Of a stretch of 52,900 bases of DNA, positions 27,101-34,781 are shown one piece after another. Under the pieces are notes generated by a model. That model was not told where the DNA came from. It worked only from the letters and a program-made list of their open reading frames with translations, and did not search any database. The position numbers and the translations under genes were made by a program. Origin of the DNA: Colwellia sp. (GTDB taxonomy: Bacteria > Pseudomonadota > Gammaproteobacteria > Enterobacterales > Alteromonadaceae); assembly GCA_013215385.1 (NCBI GenBank), contig JABSOY010000026.1, positions 1 to 52,900 on the forward strand, read 5' to 3'. Position 1 is the stretch's first letter. Each line of letters starts with the position of its first letter.

Positions 27101-27554
27101 GACCCAGTTGGCGAGGTTAGCTGAAATTAGACAAGTACTTTATCGACAAGGACAAAACCAATTTTCCATTTCATTTAAAGTGAATGTTAAATCAATGTCA
27201 GCAAATTTACTAAAATTTGAATTCTTTTCACAAAGAACCTTGATGAATTACCAGCATGGACCTAAATTATGGCAGGATTTTGTTTGGCCAGACTTATCAA
27301 CACAACATGAGTTATTGGCGATTTTCACTGATACTCAAGGTCAAAAAAGTACCACTACCTATACGGGGGATTGGGCTTGGTTACAGCTTATTTACCAAAA
27401 TAATCAAAGTGTTCAGGGGAAAACCGAAATAGTTCTTGGTCAAGAGAATAAGGATATAAGATTAATACTGTCTGTTGATAGTGATGAAAATCCTTTGTCC
27501 CCGTTATTTTTCAGCCAATTTGTGCCACCGAAACAGCTGTTAATATCGCATTAG
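24174..27554 (+). CDS. tssM: T6SS inner-membrane protein TssM (IcmF / VasK) lacking a Walker A motif
   Basis: A 1126-residue protein with two N-terminal membrane helices (about 8-52), a cytoplasmic domain, a third helix near 398-420 and a large periplasmic part, the TssM arrangement. It ends in the C-terminal periplasmic domain that contacts TssJ. In most TssM proteins the LPWY motif is followed by a nucleotide-binding GPPGxGKT loop and later a DTAG motif. Here LPWYLFV is followed by SHNIQADSA (104-112) and the DTAG position reads VSLSED, so the cytoplasmic domain should not bind nucleotide in the usual way. The family assignment rests on position, length, topology and overlap with tssL. It is the last plus-strand gene of the T6SS block. 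Confidence 0.9.
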   Translation: MTITLTKRHLITTLFILLFCGFSFSWYLLPSFYWLFGPAMALTVITAITLWLTNREDDDVKQRKNREKHDKDTINKLFSSLLRELKNRGQYKQKYRLPWYLFVSHNIQADSAVLSQMGFKHSSAINLDNELAVQIWLKNNAVMIAVSLSEDDHRVLNCTKLLLRKIKNFRSRQALNGILLSQSIDQLLNQDKSNNKQKANDSRLVIDEAQQLSGQKLPLYVLFNQMANLADFCQFFSSLEENHLEGCFGAVNNKPSQAESFTLPWFNSAFDDLCHRMGKAVVFAIDNQLNESFRRSVIAAPVQFRQIKGDISLYLSELFLSKTSPQEYQFRGFFFTNTENNATVIDPLTKQIAYQLDHHEMLVSDGMKMSHSLFIAELFNRFIRPEAGMAQVNKLRKRLLLTFQMGYFVFILSIFGITAGLFKVNFDYYQLLNANTLVQLDAYKKSVQKIPYQSGSLVDNVNNLRLIEKIYLNYKRPTPVYISELVPNPSLFKALEKTYHTELLNVLIPSLVSDIETRLLSNHKSGNILQTANLLSLAKSLQRHSSADWLVLKNYYQQVFKINNNHDKTSVNNLMLLMDDVYLLGIAKISVNQQLIENAESMLNEVNRSQVIFNYIKNLPQFSSIIDIKDELGTKFFQLYQVKNSAMLQVPIIYTPQGYAALNLNANSPLIKGVITGNKSLLGEQLNEFEINNLVQQLQRLYQRAYINYWLGFIDNLSLKPISKLSLSYSLNLLATKKDAPLSQLYDVISYYTYPKLQSAASQSVKENETDKKTALLLDNKPTVVMPSADQRLMEKAIQEKFSVYHDFIKADENGISKLSNLVSHFAKIKKWLDKSNKSSKVDVEFFQQLSAIDKDQSLYQLSETKVEIELLDDYKSELISVISKDIRRKVVSYLDKQWQQKMSIPFSTIFANKFPFNIMSKSSVTLKEFNRYFKVGGIFDKYTQQLFAKFKQVEGQVFLNSFIPNQAIYVSSETLTQLARLAEIRQVLYRQGQNQFSISFKVNVKSMSANLLKFEFFSQRTLMNYQHGPKLWQDFVWPDLSTQHELLAIFTDTQGQKSTTTYTGDWAWLQLIYQNNQSVQGKTEIVLGQENKDIRLILSVDSDENPLSPLFFSQFVPPKQLLISH

Positions 27555-27561
27555 TTATAGC

Positions 27562-27600
27562 CTGACTATGAGCCACTACAAAAAAGGGTTTCATAGTCAG
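27562..27600. terminator. Shared hairpin between convergent tssM and PAAR genes
   Basis: CTGACTATGA (27562-27571) and TCATAGTCAG (27591-27600) form a perfect ten-base-pair stem in the 67-base gap between convergent genes. The loop contains an A6 run; no long T tail follows on either strand. It probably serves as a bidirectional terminator for tssM and for the minus-strand spike operon. Confidence 0.5.
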
Positions 27601-27621
27601 TAGATCTTATAACTGCTGAAG

Positions 27622-27921
27622 TTAGCCAATTAATACCGTTGGCATGCCTGCGACGACAGTGCCACCATGTGCACTACTATCTCCCATGCGAATAGCCGGT
27701 TTAGAACCAAATAGAACGGTAGTACTGCCCATGATTAAACTATCGGGTGGACCGATACAAGTACAGCTATCTCCCATGACAGAAGCTGGCATACTGCCAA
27801 TTAGTACGGTAGGACAGCCAGGGCCTAATATCGGACCACCGACATGTGGGATCGGGGGAACGGCTGGTGTTTGCATGGGACAAACATGCATATCAGTTAG
27901 TCTAGCTGCAGGTAATCCCAC
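27622..27921 (-). CDS. PAAR-repeat spike tip protein
   Basis: A 99-residue PAAR protein with the PAARLTD opening, His12 in DMHVCP, repeated TVLIGS-MPA/TVLFGSKPA units, CxC near the middle and a late AHGG, all typical of the metal-binding cone that caps VgrG. There is no extra toxin domain, so cargo must ride on VgrG or another protein. The start is GTG at 27921; its first base is the last base of the upstream gene's TAG stop. It is the last gene of a minus-strand spike operon, after VgrG and the DUF-type protein, and converges on tssM. Confidence 0.92.
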   Translation of the reverse strand: MGLPAARLTDMHVCPMQTPAVPPIPHVGGPILGPGCPTVLIGSMPASVMGDSCTCIGPPDSLIMGSTTVLFGSKPAIRMGDSSAHGGTVVAGMPTVLIG

Positions 27922-28526
27922 TATTGTTCCTCATTCATGGTTAGTAACGTGATATACAATGGTGCCCCTTGCGCGATGTTTAAAGCTTGCTCTATGACCT
28001 TCAGGTAGAATTTTTCATAGCCCATATCACGCTCTTTCCAAGCTGGTACTGCAGCAGCTACAGAAATAGCTGCGGCAATGGCATGGCCATATAAAAAAGC
28101 TGGCGGCATTACTGCTGGAAGTTCCGGGGCAACTATACTACCGGTTCCAGACCAATAAACTGCTTTTGCTATCCAAGCAGGAGCAACTTCCAAGCCTATT
28201 CTATCGCCCAGTTGATTAGCACGTATCCTATGGGTTTCATTCGGTTGCTGTAACCATTGTCGAGCACTATTTATTGCTTGTCGCTGAGGGTTATCCCATT
28301 CATCTATTCTGAGTGCTAGTGCTTCACTTGCCCAGAATATGCCATCGATCATGGGAAGGGCATGGGCAATAAACTGTATAGCATCGTTATACAGTTTTCC
28401 ATCGACTAAAGATGCAATTGCTTGTTTAGGCGACATTTTAAGGTCGAGTATCGCTTGAGCTTCTTCAGTTAATTGATATCGCTCTATAATGGCGGCGATA
28501 TTTTTATTGGGTATTTTTTTTAACAT
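27921..28526 (-). CDS. Uncharacterised T6SS spike-operon protein (resembles DUF6931)
   Basis: A 201-residue cytoplasmic-looking protein, mostly helical and rich in Ala, with several Trp residues (IFWASEAL, AWIAKAVYWSG, VPAWKERD). A glycine- and alanine-rich stretch near 150-170 (HAIAAAISVAAAVPAWK) is hydrophobic but is broken by charges on both sides. I think it matches the DUF6931 family, which I recall beside VgrG and PAAR genes; this identification is from memory and not certain. It overlaps VgrG upstream by one base and PAAR downstream by one base, so the three are translated as a unit. An adaptor or chaperone role for spike loading fits the position but is not shown. Confidence 0.65.
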   Translation of the reverse strand: MLKKIPNKNIAAIIERYQLTEEAQAILDLKMSPKQAIASLVDGKLYNDAIQFIAHALPMIDGIFWASEALALRIDEWDNPQRQAINSARQWLQQPNETHRIRANQLGDRIGLEVAPAWIAKAVYWSGTGSIVAPELPAVMPPAFLYGHAIAAAISVAAAVPAWKERDMGYEKFYLKVIEQALNIAQGAPLYITLLTMNEEQ

Positions 28527-30520
28527 TAGTTTACTTGCACCAGAGAGCCAGAAATTTGTGTGATCCCAGAAGAGGATACTTTAGTTAAGGCGCTTGAACT
28601 TAATTCAGCGCCAGCAGTGCCGCTTATTTTAACTTGTGCGGTTGAGCTTATTTCTGCGCCAGCTGTTCCAGCTAAACTTAGCTTAGCTGTAGCACTGCCT
28701 TTCAGGTTGGCACCGGCACTAATTTTTGTATCAGCGGTACTACTAATTTTAATATTAGCGCCACTTGCTGCGATATCGCCTGACGATTTTATGGTTAACT
28801 TATCGCAAGTGATCGTAATACCACTGCTGCTTAACTCTATTGAATTACCACCAACCGCCAAAGTAATTTTATCATCGGCTTTAATACTTATTTCTTTTGC
28901 TGTTTCAGACAGTGTTTTAGTTACGGTTAGCGAATAATCATCCTTGCCTATTATCGTAATTGCTTTTTCTGTGGTACTGCTAAACTCTGCTGTTACTGTC
29001 TGAGTGTAATTATTCTCAACTTCAATAAGATGATCTTTTGCGGCATGAAAATAGAGTTGCTCTTTATCGGCTTTATCATCGAAGCGTATTTCATTTGACT
29101 GTTTACCTAATTGTGTTTTTATACCGCTTTGACTGCTATTAACTTCTGGGTAAGGAGGTTTGTTTTTACTATTGTAAACACTGCCAATAACGACGGGTTG
29201 GTCGGGATCGTTGTTAACGAAGCTGACTAATACTTCATCGCCAATACGAGGAATAAACTGCATGCCTAGACTAGCGCTCGCCATAGGTTGAGCGACACGT
29301 ATCCAACAACTTGGGCTATCGCCACCGACTTTATCCCAATAAAATTGTACTTTAATCCGGCCACTTATATCGTGTTGTGGCTGACCTACGTCACCACCAA
29401 TAACAACGGCAGACTGTAAACCATTAATGATTGGTTTTGAAATAGGTTGAGGAAAACTAGGACTCGAGATTGGCCGACAAATAAAGTTATTGTGATATTT
29501 CACCGATTGCTCAGCAGCCTCAATCGAGTGCGTGATGGATTCAATCGCGTAATCACCAAGCTGTTTACTATCTGGGTGTGCTGACAAGCTAAATTGAGTC
29601 GCTAGCGTGATATCTTCGACAATACTTTCTGCTTCAACTGAGCTGTAATCACTCTGCACTTGGTTTAGACGTATTTTGGCTGTGTCCGAGCTTAAATCAC
29701 TCATATCACCTTTAATTGAGTTAGTACCAAATTCGTATTGGGTTAATTTAGCATTATTGGCAATTTTATTGGATGACTTTGTTTCACCACTATCAATGAG
29801 TTTTGTGCTCTCATAATCATAATTTACTGTACTGATAGCCGCTGAGTGTACCTTTAATTTAGGTTGCCATTTAGTCAGTAACATTTGTTCACCAGAACGA
29901 CTGGCAATGTAATCTAGTTTATTTACGCTTGCCTTTTCATAGGGAGAGCTTGGATCATGTAAGGTTAGTTGATGACTTTTATTATTATGGGTGAAGTAAT
30001 AATGTATCCCTTGTTCAGCGAGTAATCTCTGGACAAAGTCAAAGTCTGTTTCATTATATTGAACACAATAGTTTCTTTCATCTGACGGTAATGAACCTAA
30101 GGTATAATTACCTGAAAATCCGGCGTCATTGAAAATACTTGTTAAAATGGCTGATAGGGTTTTTTGCTGAAATACTTGGCTATTTTTACGTAGCGTCAAT
30201 AACCATAACCAGGGCCTTAACGTAATTTGATAGCGCTGAAAATCATGATCACTTTGACTCTCTAGCAATTGTATTTCAGTTAAATAACCGTTAAAAACTC
30301 TTTTTTCTTTTTGTTTGTTGTCAGCAATTTCATTCCAGTGGCAAGTAATCAATTGTCCTAATTGATCTGCAGTTGAAAAGTTATTGCTGACTAAAATTCC
30401 TTGGATAAGAAAGGGATTAGATAAACTTTCTTCAATAATGACTTGATGTCCAAGATGAGTATTACCGCTTGAATCAGAGAAATATAACCCTCTATTTTCA
30501 ACTTGATATGAAATGGCCAC
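28526..30520 (-). CDS. vgrG: T6SS spike protein VgrG (TssI)
   Basis: A 664-residue VgrG. The N-terminal gp27-like part (about 1-370) contains YCVQYNETDFDFVQRLLAEQG. The gp5-like OB domain has GRIKVQFYWDK, CWIRVAQ, MQFIPRIGDEVLVSF and DPDQPVVIGSVYN. The C-terminal part from about 470 is a needle of short beta-strand repeats rich in Ser, Thr, Ala and Gly (units such as KISGTAGAELSSS), with no added enzymatic domain. The GTG start at 30520 follows AAGGA with six-base spacing. It lies between the RelA/SpoT-like gene upstream and the DUF-type and PAAR genes downstream, all on the minus strand. Confidence 0.95.
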   Translation of the reverse strand: MAISYQVENRGLYFSDSSGNTHLGHQVIIEESLSNPFLIQGILVSNNFSTADQLGQLITCHWNEIADNKQKEKRVFNGYLTEIQLLESQSDHDFQRYQITLRPWLWLLTLRKNSQVFQQKTLSAILTSIFNDAGFSGNYTLGSLPSDERNYCVQYNETDFDFVQRLLAEQGIHYYFTHNNKSHQLTLHDPSSPYEKASVNKLDYIASRSGEQMLLTKWQPKLKVHSAAISTVNYDYESTKLIDSGETKSSNKIANNAKLTQYEFGTNSIKGDMSDLSSDTAKIRLNQVQSDYSSVEAESIVEDITLATQFSLSAHPDSKQLGDYAIESITHSIEAAEQSVKYHNNFICRPISSPSFPQPISKPIINGLQSAVVIGGDVGQPQHDISGRIKVQFYWDKVGGDSPSCWIRVAQPMASASLGMQFIPRIGDEVLVSFVNNDPDQPVVIGSVYNSKNKPPYPEVNSSQSGIKTQLGKQSNEIRFDDKADKEQLYFHAAKDHLIEVENNYTQTVTAEFSSTTEKAITIIGKDDYSLTVTKTLSETAKEISIKADDKITLAVGGNSIELSSSGITITCDKLTIKSSGDIAASGANIKISSTADTKISAGANLKGSATAKLSLAGTAGAEISSTAQVKISGTAGAELSSSALTKVSSSGITQISGSLVQVN

Positions 30521-30584
30521 TCAGTATCCTTTAAATGATTTGAATGAGAAATATATACTAGTAAGTGAGTTTGCTTTATTACGA

Positions 30585-30734
30585 TTAAAGTGTAGTAAAC
30601 AGTATTCTTAACCAGCCTAAACTCGATATTGTTAGCCTGCTGATACCAATTAGCCCCAACAAACTTGTAAAGGGAAAATGATACCAGCAGTTGTGCTGAG
30701 ATTTTTCTTGGCTAGTCCAGTAATACTCTCGCAT
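30585..30734 (-). CDS. Small hydrophobic ORF between the candidate cargo gene and vgrG
   Basis: A possible 49-residue protein beginning MREYYWTSQEK and ending in a hydrophobic half (FPFTSLLGLIGISRL through LRILFTTL) that could span a membrane. The ATG is preceded by AAGG at five-base spacing and lies 23 bases inside the 3' end of the cargo gene, a coupling arrangement often used by short partner genes. It may be a small membrane peptide, a remnant, or chance. An immunity protein against a cytosolic nucleotidyltransferase would not be expected to look like this. I do not recognise it. Confidence 0.3.
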   Translation of the reverse strand: MREYYWTSQEKSQHNCWYHFPFTSLLGLIGISRLTISSLGWLRILFTTL

Positions 30735-31839
30735 TGTCACCTTGCTCATAAATACAAAGACTGACACTTGATAATGCTTTGATCTCTTTTAGTTCAACAG
30801 TAAGGCTTTGGTTACCCCGAGATATATTGCCATTTAAGCGCTCAACTAGTTTTGCTACTTCGATTAATGCTGTGTTGGCTTTAGGCACACGATTTTTAAT
30901 AAAAGAAAACCATTTATCTCCCATATTTTTAGCTACTTTTTTAATAACCTCGGTATTGGTGATGGTAAAGGGTTTATCTAAAGTGCCACCATCACGTAAG
31001 ATGTCATAAATAATATGGCCATTCTTTTTCGCTGCCATCATATTTTTGGTGTTTAACTGTAATTCACCAATATTGCCATTGGCCATTTTAAGAAAAAACT
31101 TAATGTCTTTATAGCCGGCATCAGTAGCGCCGCAATTAAATTTTGAATTTGCCCCTTTACTCGTCCCATATCGGTCTTTCATCGCCGTTTGAAAATGTTG
31201 TAATTCAATAAATTCTTCTGTTAATGAAATCATTGCTTTGGCGGCAACCATATCTTCCATATTGTCAAAAATTATGGTCATACGAGCAGCATCTTTTAAA
31301 TCACCGATATCATAATTTCTTTTGCGATTTGTTATTTTATCGAGCGCGCCATGAAAATCTTTAACGCCAAAATAAGCACCGGGTGGTTGTTTTACTATAC
31401 CGTTACACACAGACGCAATTTTTACCGCATAGTTTTTAAGTGCTTCTTGCGCTTCGATGGTTTCAAAAAACATCATAAATAACTGTTTACGTTTTAATTG
31501 GGTATTGGCTAGCTGACTTCTTGAAGCATTACTGTGCTGGCCAGTTTGCATAGTACTTTTAGTTTTTTGATCGAGATAATTATTGATAGAACCCTGGCCC
31601 GTCATTATGTCGATAATAGATTGATCTTGTGCTTTATTCGCATCGTTTGAATATTCGAAAGAGGCTAGTTTTTGCTTTAACTGTTGAATTTTGTGTTGAT
31701 AATCTTTTACATTTACGAGTCTAAACCCTTGAGACATGTGGTTTTGTAAATTAATCTTAGACATTACAGCCGCACGATTTTTCTTTATTTGTGCTGGTGA
31801 TAATTCTACATAATTGTTATTTGAATTGTTGCTTGGCAT
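30712..31839 (-). CDS. Candidate T6SS cargo protein with a RelA/SpoT-like nucleotidyltransferase domain
   Basis: A 375-residue protein with no signal peptide. Residues 1-140 are Asn/Gln/Lys-rich and helical. From about 160 to 280 the pattern follows RelA/SpoT alarmone synthetases: VKDFHGALDKI (compare RVKPVASILEK of small synthetases), the metal-binding D180 with R185 in DLKDAARMTIIF, then GYKD (G242-Y243, the base-stacking Tyr), E259 and Q261 in GELQLNT, and a late GHIIYD. Some ATP-binding residues differ (RVK reads GVK; the GYRSxH His is Lys). Related domains occur in polymorphic toxins, and T6SS effector Tas1 makes (p)ppApp. GAGG eight bases before ATG 31839 decides the start; an ATG at 31875 has none. 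It is upstream of vgrG on the same strand, so secretion by this system is an inference. Confidence 0.6.
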   Translation of the reverse strand: MPSNNSNNNYVELSPAQIKKNRAAVMSKINLQNHMSQGFRLVNVKDYQHKIQQLKQKLASFEYSNDANKAQDQSIIDIMTGQGSINNYLDQKTKSTMQTGQHSNASRSQLANTQLKRKQLFMMFFETIEAQEALKNYAVKIASVCNGIVKQPPGAYFGVKDFHGALDKITNRKRNYDIGDLKDAARMTIIFDNMEDMVAAKAMISLTEEFIELQHFQTAMKDRYGTSKGANSKFNCGATDAGYKDIKFFLKMANGNIGELQLNTKNMMAAKKNGHIIYDILRDGGTLDKPFTITNTEVIKKVAKNMGDKWFSFIKNRVPKANTALIEVAKLVERLNGNISRGNQSLTVELKEIKALSSVSLCIYEQGDNARVLLD

Positions 31840-32210
31840 TAGATAGACCTCAATGTTTATGCTTGATTGAATCATTCATACGATTAATATATCTAGTAGT
31901 TATTTATATTGTCACTTTAGTTTTAAGCTATTCACACCTGATTATTTTTAAATAAAGCGTTTTTTCTAAACTCATTTACCATGAGATTGAAGCTGAAAAC
32001 ATCGGGAGAATATCTTTACTGTATATTGATGAATTACTGCATTTCACGGTAACAATATATAGCGAATAATAAATAGTAAATTCACTAAAAATCCCGCCAT
32101 TATGACCATGGGTCTACAGGGGCTTGTAATGTGTTAAATTTATCATACCCGATGGTGTAATCTCAATAATTATTTTTTTATCAAAAAACCGTACCCTAAA
32201 GGCTAGAAAA
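31840..32210. promoter_or_regulatory. Gene-free stretch between the cargo gene and the chemoreceptor
   Basis: About 370 AT-rich bases. It should hold the minus-strand promoter of the candidate cargo and spike genes. The longest forward reading frame I noticed is a 23-codon one near 31981 with no ribosome binding site. I see no RNA gene and no recognisable operator. Confidence 0.3.
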
Positions 32211-32262
32211 TAAAATGAAAAATTCAACTGAAAAAATAAAATTTAATCATATCAGTTGAATT
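32211..32262 (-). terminator. Terminator of the chemoreceptor gene
   Basis: AATTCAACTGA (32221-32231) and TCAGTTGAATT (32252-32262) form a perfect 11-base inverted repeat just after the stop of the minus-strand chemoreceptor. Reading on the minus strand, the stem is followed by a T-rich tract (TTTTTCATTTTATTTT). The 20-base loop is long, so it is a moderate-strength prediction. Confidence 0.55.
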
Positions 32263-32273
32263 TATGGTCATAT

Positions 32274-34277
32274 CTACACTTTGAATTGACTTACCGTAGC
32301 CGTTAATGTGTCTGAGTTAGTTTGTAATCCGTCTAAACTATCAGCCATGCTTGTGGCACTTTTAACGGTATCATCGGTAAGTAAGCGGACATTTTCAATA
32401 TTTCGTGATACTTCTTCAGCGACAGAAGCTTGTTGAGAAACAGCATCAGAAATTTCATGAGTTTGCTGCTGAAATTCAGTTATAACCGCTGATATATCGT
32501 TAAGCACAGTGTGCACTTGTTCAGTTAAATCAACACTTTGCTTTGCTTCGATTTGACTACTATTCATTACTGCCACAGCCTTAGTCGCGGTACTTTGTAA
32601 TTCATCGATGATTGACTCTATATTGCTAGTAGATTCTTGTGTTCTCGACGCTAATGTTCTAACTTCATCAGCAACAACGGCAAAGCCTCGTCCTTGCTCG
32701 CCAGCTCTAGCTGCTTCAATAGCAGCATTAAGCGCTAATAAATTAGTCTGTTCAGCAATACTTCTAATAACGCTGAGTACATCGCCAATACCCTGGGTAC
32801 CATCTTTAAGTTGATTGACAACATTTGCTGCTGAAATTACATTAGCTGAAAGGGTATTTATTCCTTGCTTAGCTTGTTCAACAACACTGACACCATGTGA
32901 TACTTTTTCTTCTGCTTGGCTGGCTAGATCATTAGATAACTTTGCATTGATAGAAATATCGTTACTGGTTTGCGCAAGCTCTGTGGCAGCCGTTGCTACC
33001 ATATCTATTTCTTGTTTTTGATCTTCGATAATACCGTTGGTTTTTTTGCCTATATTGGCAGCCACTTGTGTTGACTGATTTACTTCAGTACTTATATCAA
33101 CCGTTTCTTTGACTAACTGCTGAATTTTGCTCACGAAGCTATTAAACTCGCCAACAAGGTTACCGATTTCATCTTTTTTGACGACTTCAATACGTTTGGT
33201 TAAATCGCCTTCACCCGTAGCCATATCACTCATCGCAACTTGCAACATATTAATACGTTTCATCAGTGGAATGGCCATTAACCAAACTACAAAAGCTATT
33301 AAAACGATAATAATAATTACGATAATACTTGAGGAAATGAAAGCTTGTTCAACAGGATCTGAAATTAATCTGTCAGGGACTAAAAAACCCAATTTCCAAT
33401 TCATTAAGGGATAATCACTTTTTACTTGATTAAAAATGACTTGATAATCTTCTCCTTGCCAGCGGACACTTGAAGCACCTGAGATGGCACTTGTGATTTC
33501 AGACTGTAATGCATCAAAGCCATGGGTATTGGGAAAGTTATCATCAATTGATGACATTAATGAGCCCGGTTTGAAGTCATTATTAAAACCAGGAAAAAAG
33601 ACCAATTGACCGCTGTCAGTCATTAAAAATGCTTCGCCTTCGCCTTGGTATTTTATATCAGCTAATAAGTCTTCACCAATAGTAGAGATTAAAATGTCTA
33701 TGCCACCAATACCTAAAAAACGGCCATTGGGCAAATAGTAAGGACCTTTTACCGTCGCTGAAATCGAACCATCATTAGCATCAACGGCAGGCTCGGTAAC
33801 GTACATTCTGCCTTTATCAATCCCTTCTTGCCACCATGGTCGTTTATTTGTGTAATAGTCAGCATCATTATAACGGCCATTTAAATCGAAGTATTCGTGG
33901 GTGTTTTCAGTGCCAAAAAAGACGCTTTTAATTGCGGTATCATTATCCGAAAAATATTTAAAGTATTGGGTCACGTCTTGATAATTTTTATTATCGTCTA
34001 TATCTGACAACCGTTGATCATATTCAGTAAACCAATCGATCACTTGCGGATTAGCGAATATAGCGTGGTTGATTTGGCCTTTAGCAATAAAAAAGTTACG
34101 CACTTCAGCTGATTGTTGGCTAACAATACTTTCAATAGAACTGTTGACCTGTTTACGAGTATCTTCGCTGATATCCGATAAAACAAAATAGGAAGTCACG
34201 ATAAGAAGAAAGGCGACTGCAGTTGAAATACCAAAGGTTAATTGGCGTAAAATTGAGCGACGCAAAAAATTTATCAT
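32274..34277 (-). CDS. Methyl-accepting chemotaxis protein with a periplasmic Cache sensor
   Basis: A 667-residue chemoreceptor. A first membrane helix lies near 16-33. A double-Cache-type periplasmic sensor spans about 40-310, with the RPWWQEG and [13 protein letters not shown] motifs seen in Cache_1 proteins. A second helix ([19 protein letters not shown] region, about 318-340) leads into a HAMP domain and a signalling domain with the conserved hairpin [20 protein letters not shown] and [15 protein letters not shown]. It would sense a small molecule and signal to CheA/CheW. Its ligand cannot be told from sequence. It stands alone between the T6SS spike genes and the iron operon, on the minus strand. 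Confidence 0.93.
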   Translation of the reverse strand: MINFLRRSILRQLTFGISTAVAFLLIVTSYFVLSDISEDTRKQVNSSIESIVSQQSAEVRNFFIAKGQINHAIFANPQVIDWFTEYDQRLSDIDDNKNYQDVTQYFKYFSDNDTAIKSVFFGTENTHEYFDLNGRYNDADYYTNKRPWWQEGIDKGRMYVTEPAVDANDGSISATVKGPYYLPNGRFLGIGGIDILISTIGEDLLADIKYQGEGEAFLMTDSGQLVFFPGFNNDFKPGSLMSSIDDNFPNTHGFDALQSEITSAISGASSVRWQGEDYQVIFNQVKSDYPLMNWKLGFLVPDRLISDPVEQAFISSSIIVIIIIVLIAFVVWLMAIPLMKRINMLQVAMSDMATGEGDLTKRIEVVKKDEIGNLVGEFNSFVSKIQQLVKETVDISTEVNQSTQVAANIGKKTNGIIEDQKQEIDMVATAATELAQTSNDISINAKLSNDLASQAEEKVSHGVSVVEQAKQGINTLSANVISAANVVNQLKDGTQGIGDVLSVIRSIAEQTNLLALNAAIEAARAGEQGRGFAVVADEVRTLASRTQESTSNIESIIDELQSTATKAVAVMNSSQIEAKQSVDLTEQVHTVLNDISAVITEFQQQTHEISDAVSQQASVAEEVSRNIENVRLLTDDTVKSATSMADSLDGLQTNSDTLTATVSQFKV

Positions 34278-34781
34278 ATATTATATCCGGTTTAAGAGGT
34301 TGTTTTAGTTATTAAAGCGCTATTCAAATAACGTCTTATTATTATAAAACTTTATCATGACAGTTAAGAGATCGCTATTGTGTCATGCAATAATTTTAAA
34401 TTGCTTTAATCACTAACTTCCAGTGTTTTATTTAAGTTAATGAAGGTTAGAAGCGATTGATTAAGGTGGGAATGTAGACGTGAGACCACTGTATTCATTA
34501 AAAATTCAGTCTCTTAAATAGCGGTTAGTTGTACTGCTGGCGTTATGATTGCAGTCATAACCGGGCTCGTTAACCCGGATATATTGATCACTAAAAACGC
34601 TAGATCATATTTCTAATTTTCAATTAGTTGAATTTATTTCCCCTCTATAAGTTCAGTCAAATCACAATAATAATGCAAATGATAACCATTGTTATTTGTA
34701 TTGATCTTTTCATTACGTTTAGTTACCATTGGTTAATATCTTGATAACATTTAAACTTTTAATACAAATAGGTAGGAAATA
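34278..34781. promoter_or_regulatory. Divergent region between chemoreceptor and iron operon
   Basis: About 500 bases without a gene, carrying the minus-strand promoter of the chemoreceptor and the plus-strand promoter of the iron operon. A small stem, CCGGG (34561-34565) with CCCGG (34574-34578), lies in the middle. The main functional signal is the Fur-like site listed separately. No short gene is convincing. Confidence 0.4.
34678..34696 (+). promoter_or_regulatory. Fur box upstream of the imelysin / TonB receptor operon
   Basis: AATGATAACCATTGTTATT matches the 7-1-7 Fur pattern (TGATAAT-n-ATTATCA) at 11 of 14 positions and contains a perfect ATAAC / GTTAT inverted pair. It lies about 85 bases upstream of the first iron-operon gene, where a repressor would cover the promoter. 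The functions encoded downstream (imelysins, FecA-like receptor) are those expected of Fur control. Confidence 0.7.

Noticed and set aside
27644-27952. A 102-codon plus-strand frame opposite the PAAR gene
   Set aside because: It is the antisense of a well-recognised PAAR protein with overlapping vgrG-DUF-PAAR translation units; its composition follows from the PAAR repeats.
28560-28937. A 125-codon plus-strand frame opposite the VgrG tail
   Set aside because: It is a hydrophobic shadow of the Ser/Thr/Ala repeats of VgrG, with no ribosome binding site or recognised domain.
31981-32052. Short plus-strand ORF of 23 codons in the cargo/chemoreceptor spacer
   Set aside because: Too short, no ribosome binding site, no recognisable features; probably chance.
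32608-33414. Several plus-strand frames opposite the chemoreceptor
   Set aside because: They mirror the low-complexity signalling helices of the chemoreceptor; no family resemblance is visible.
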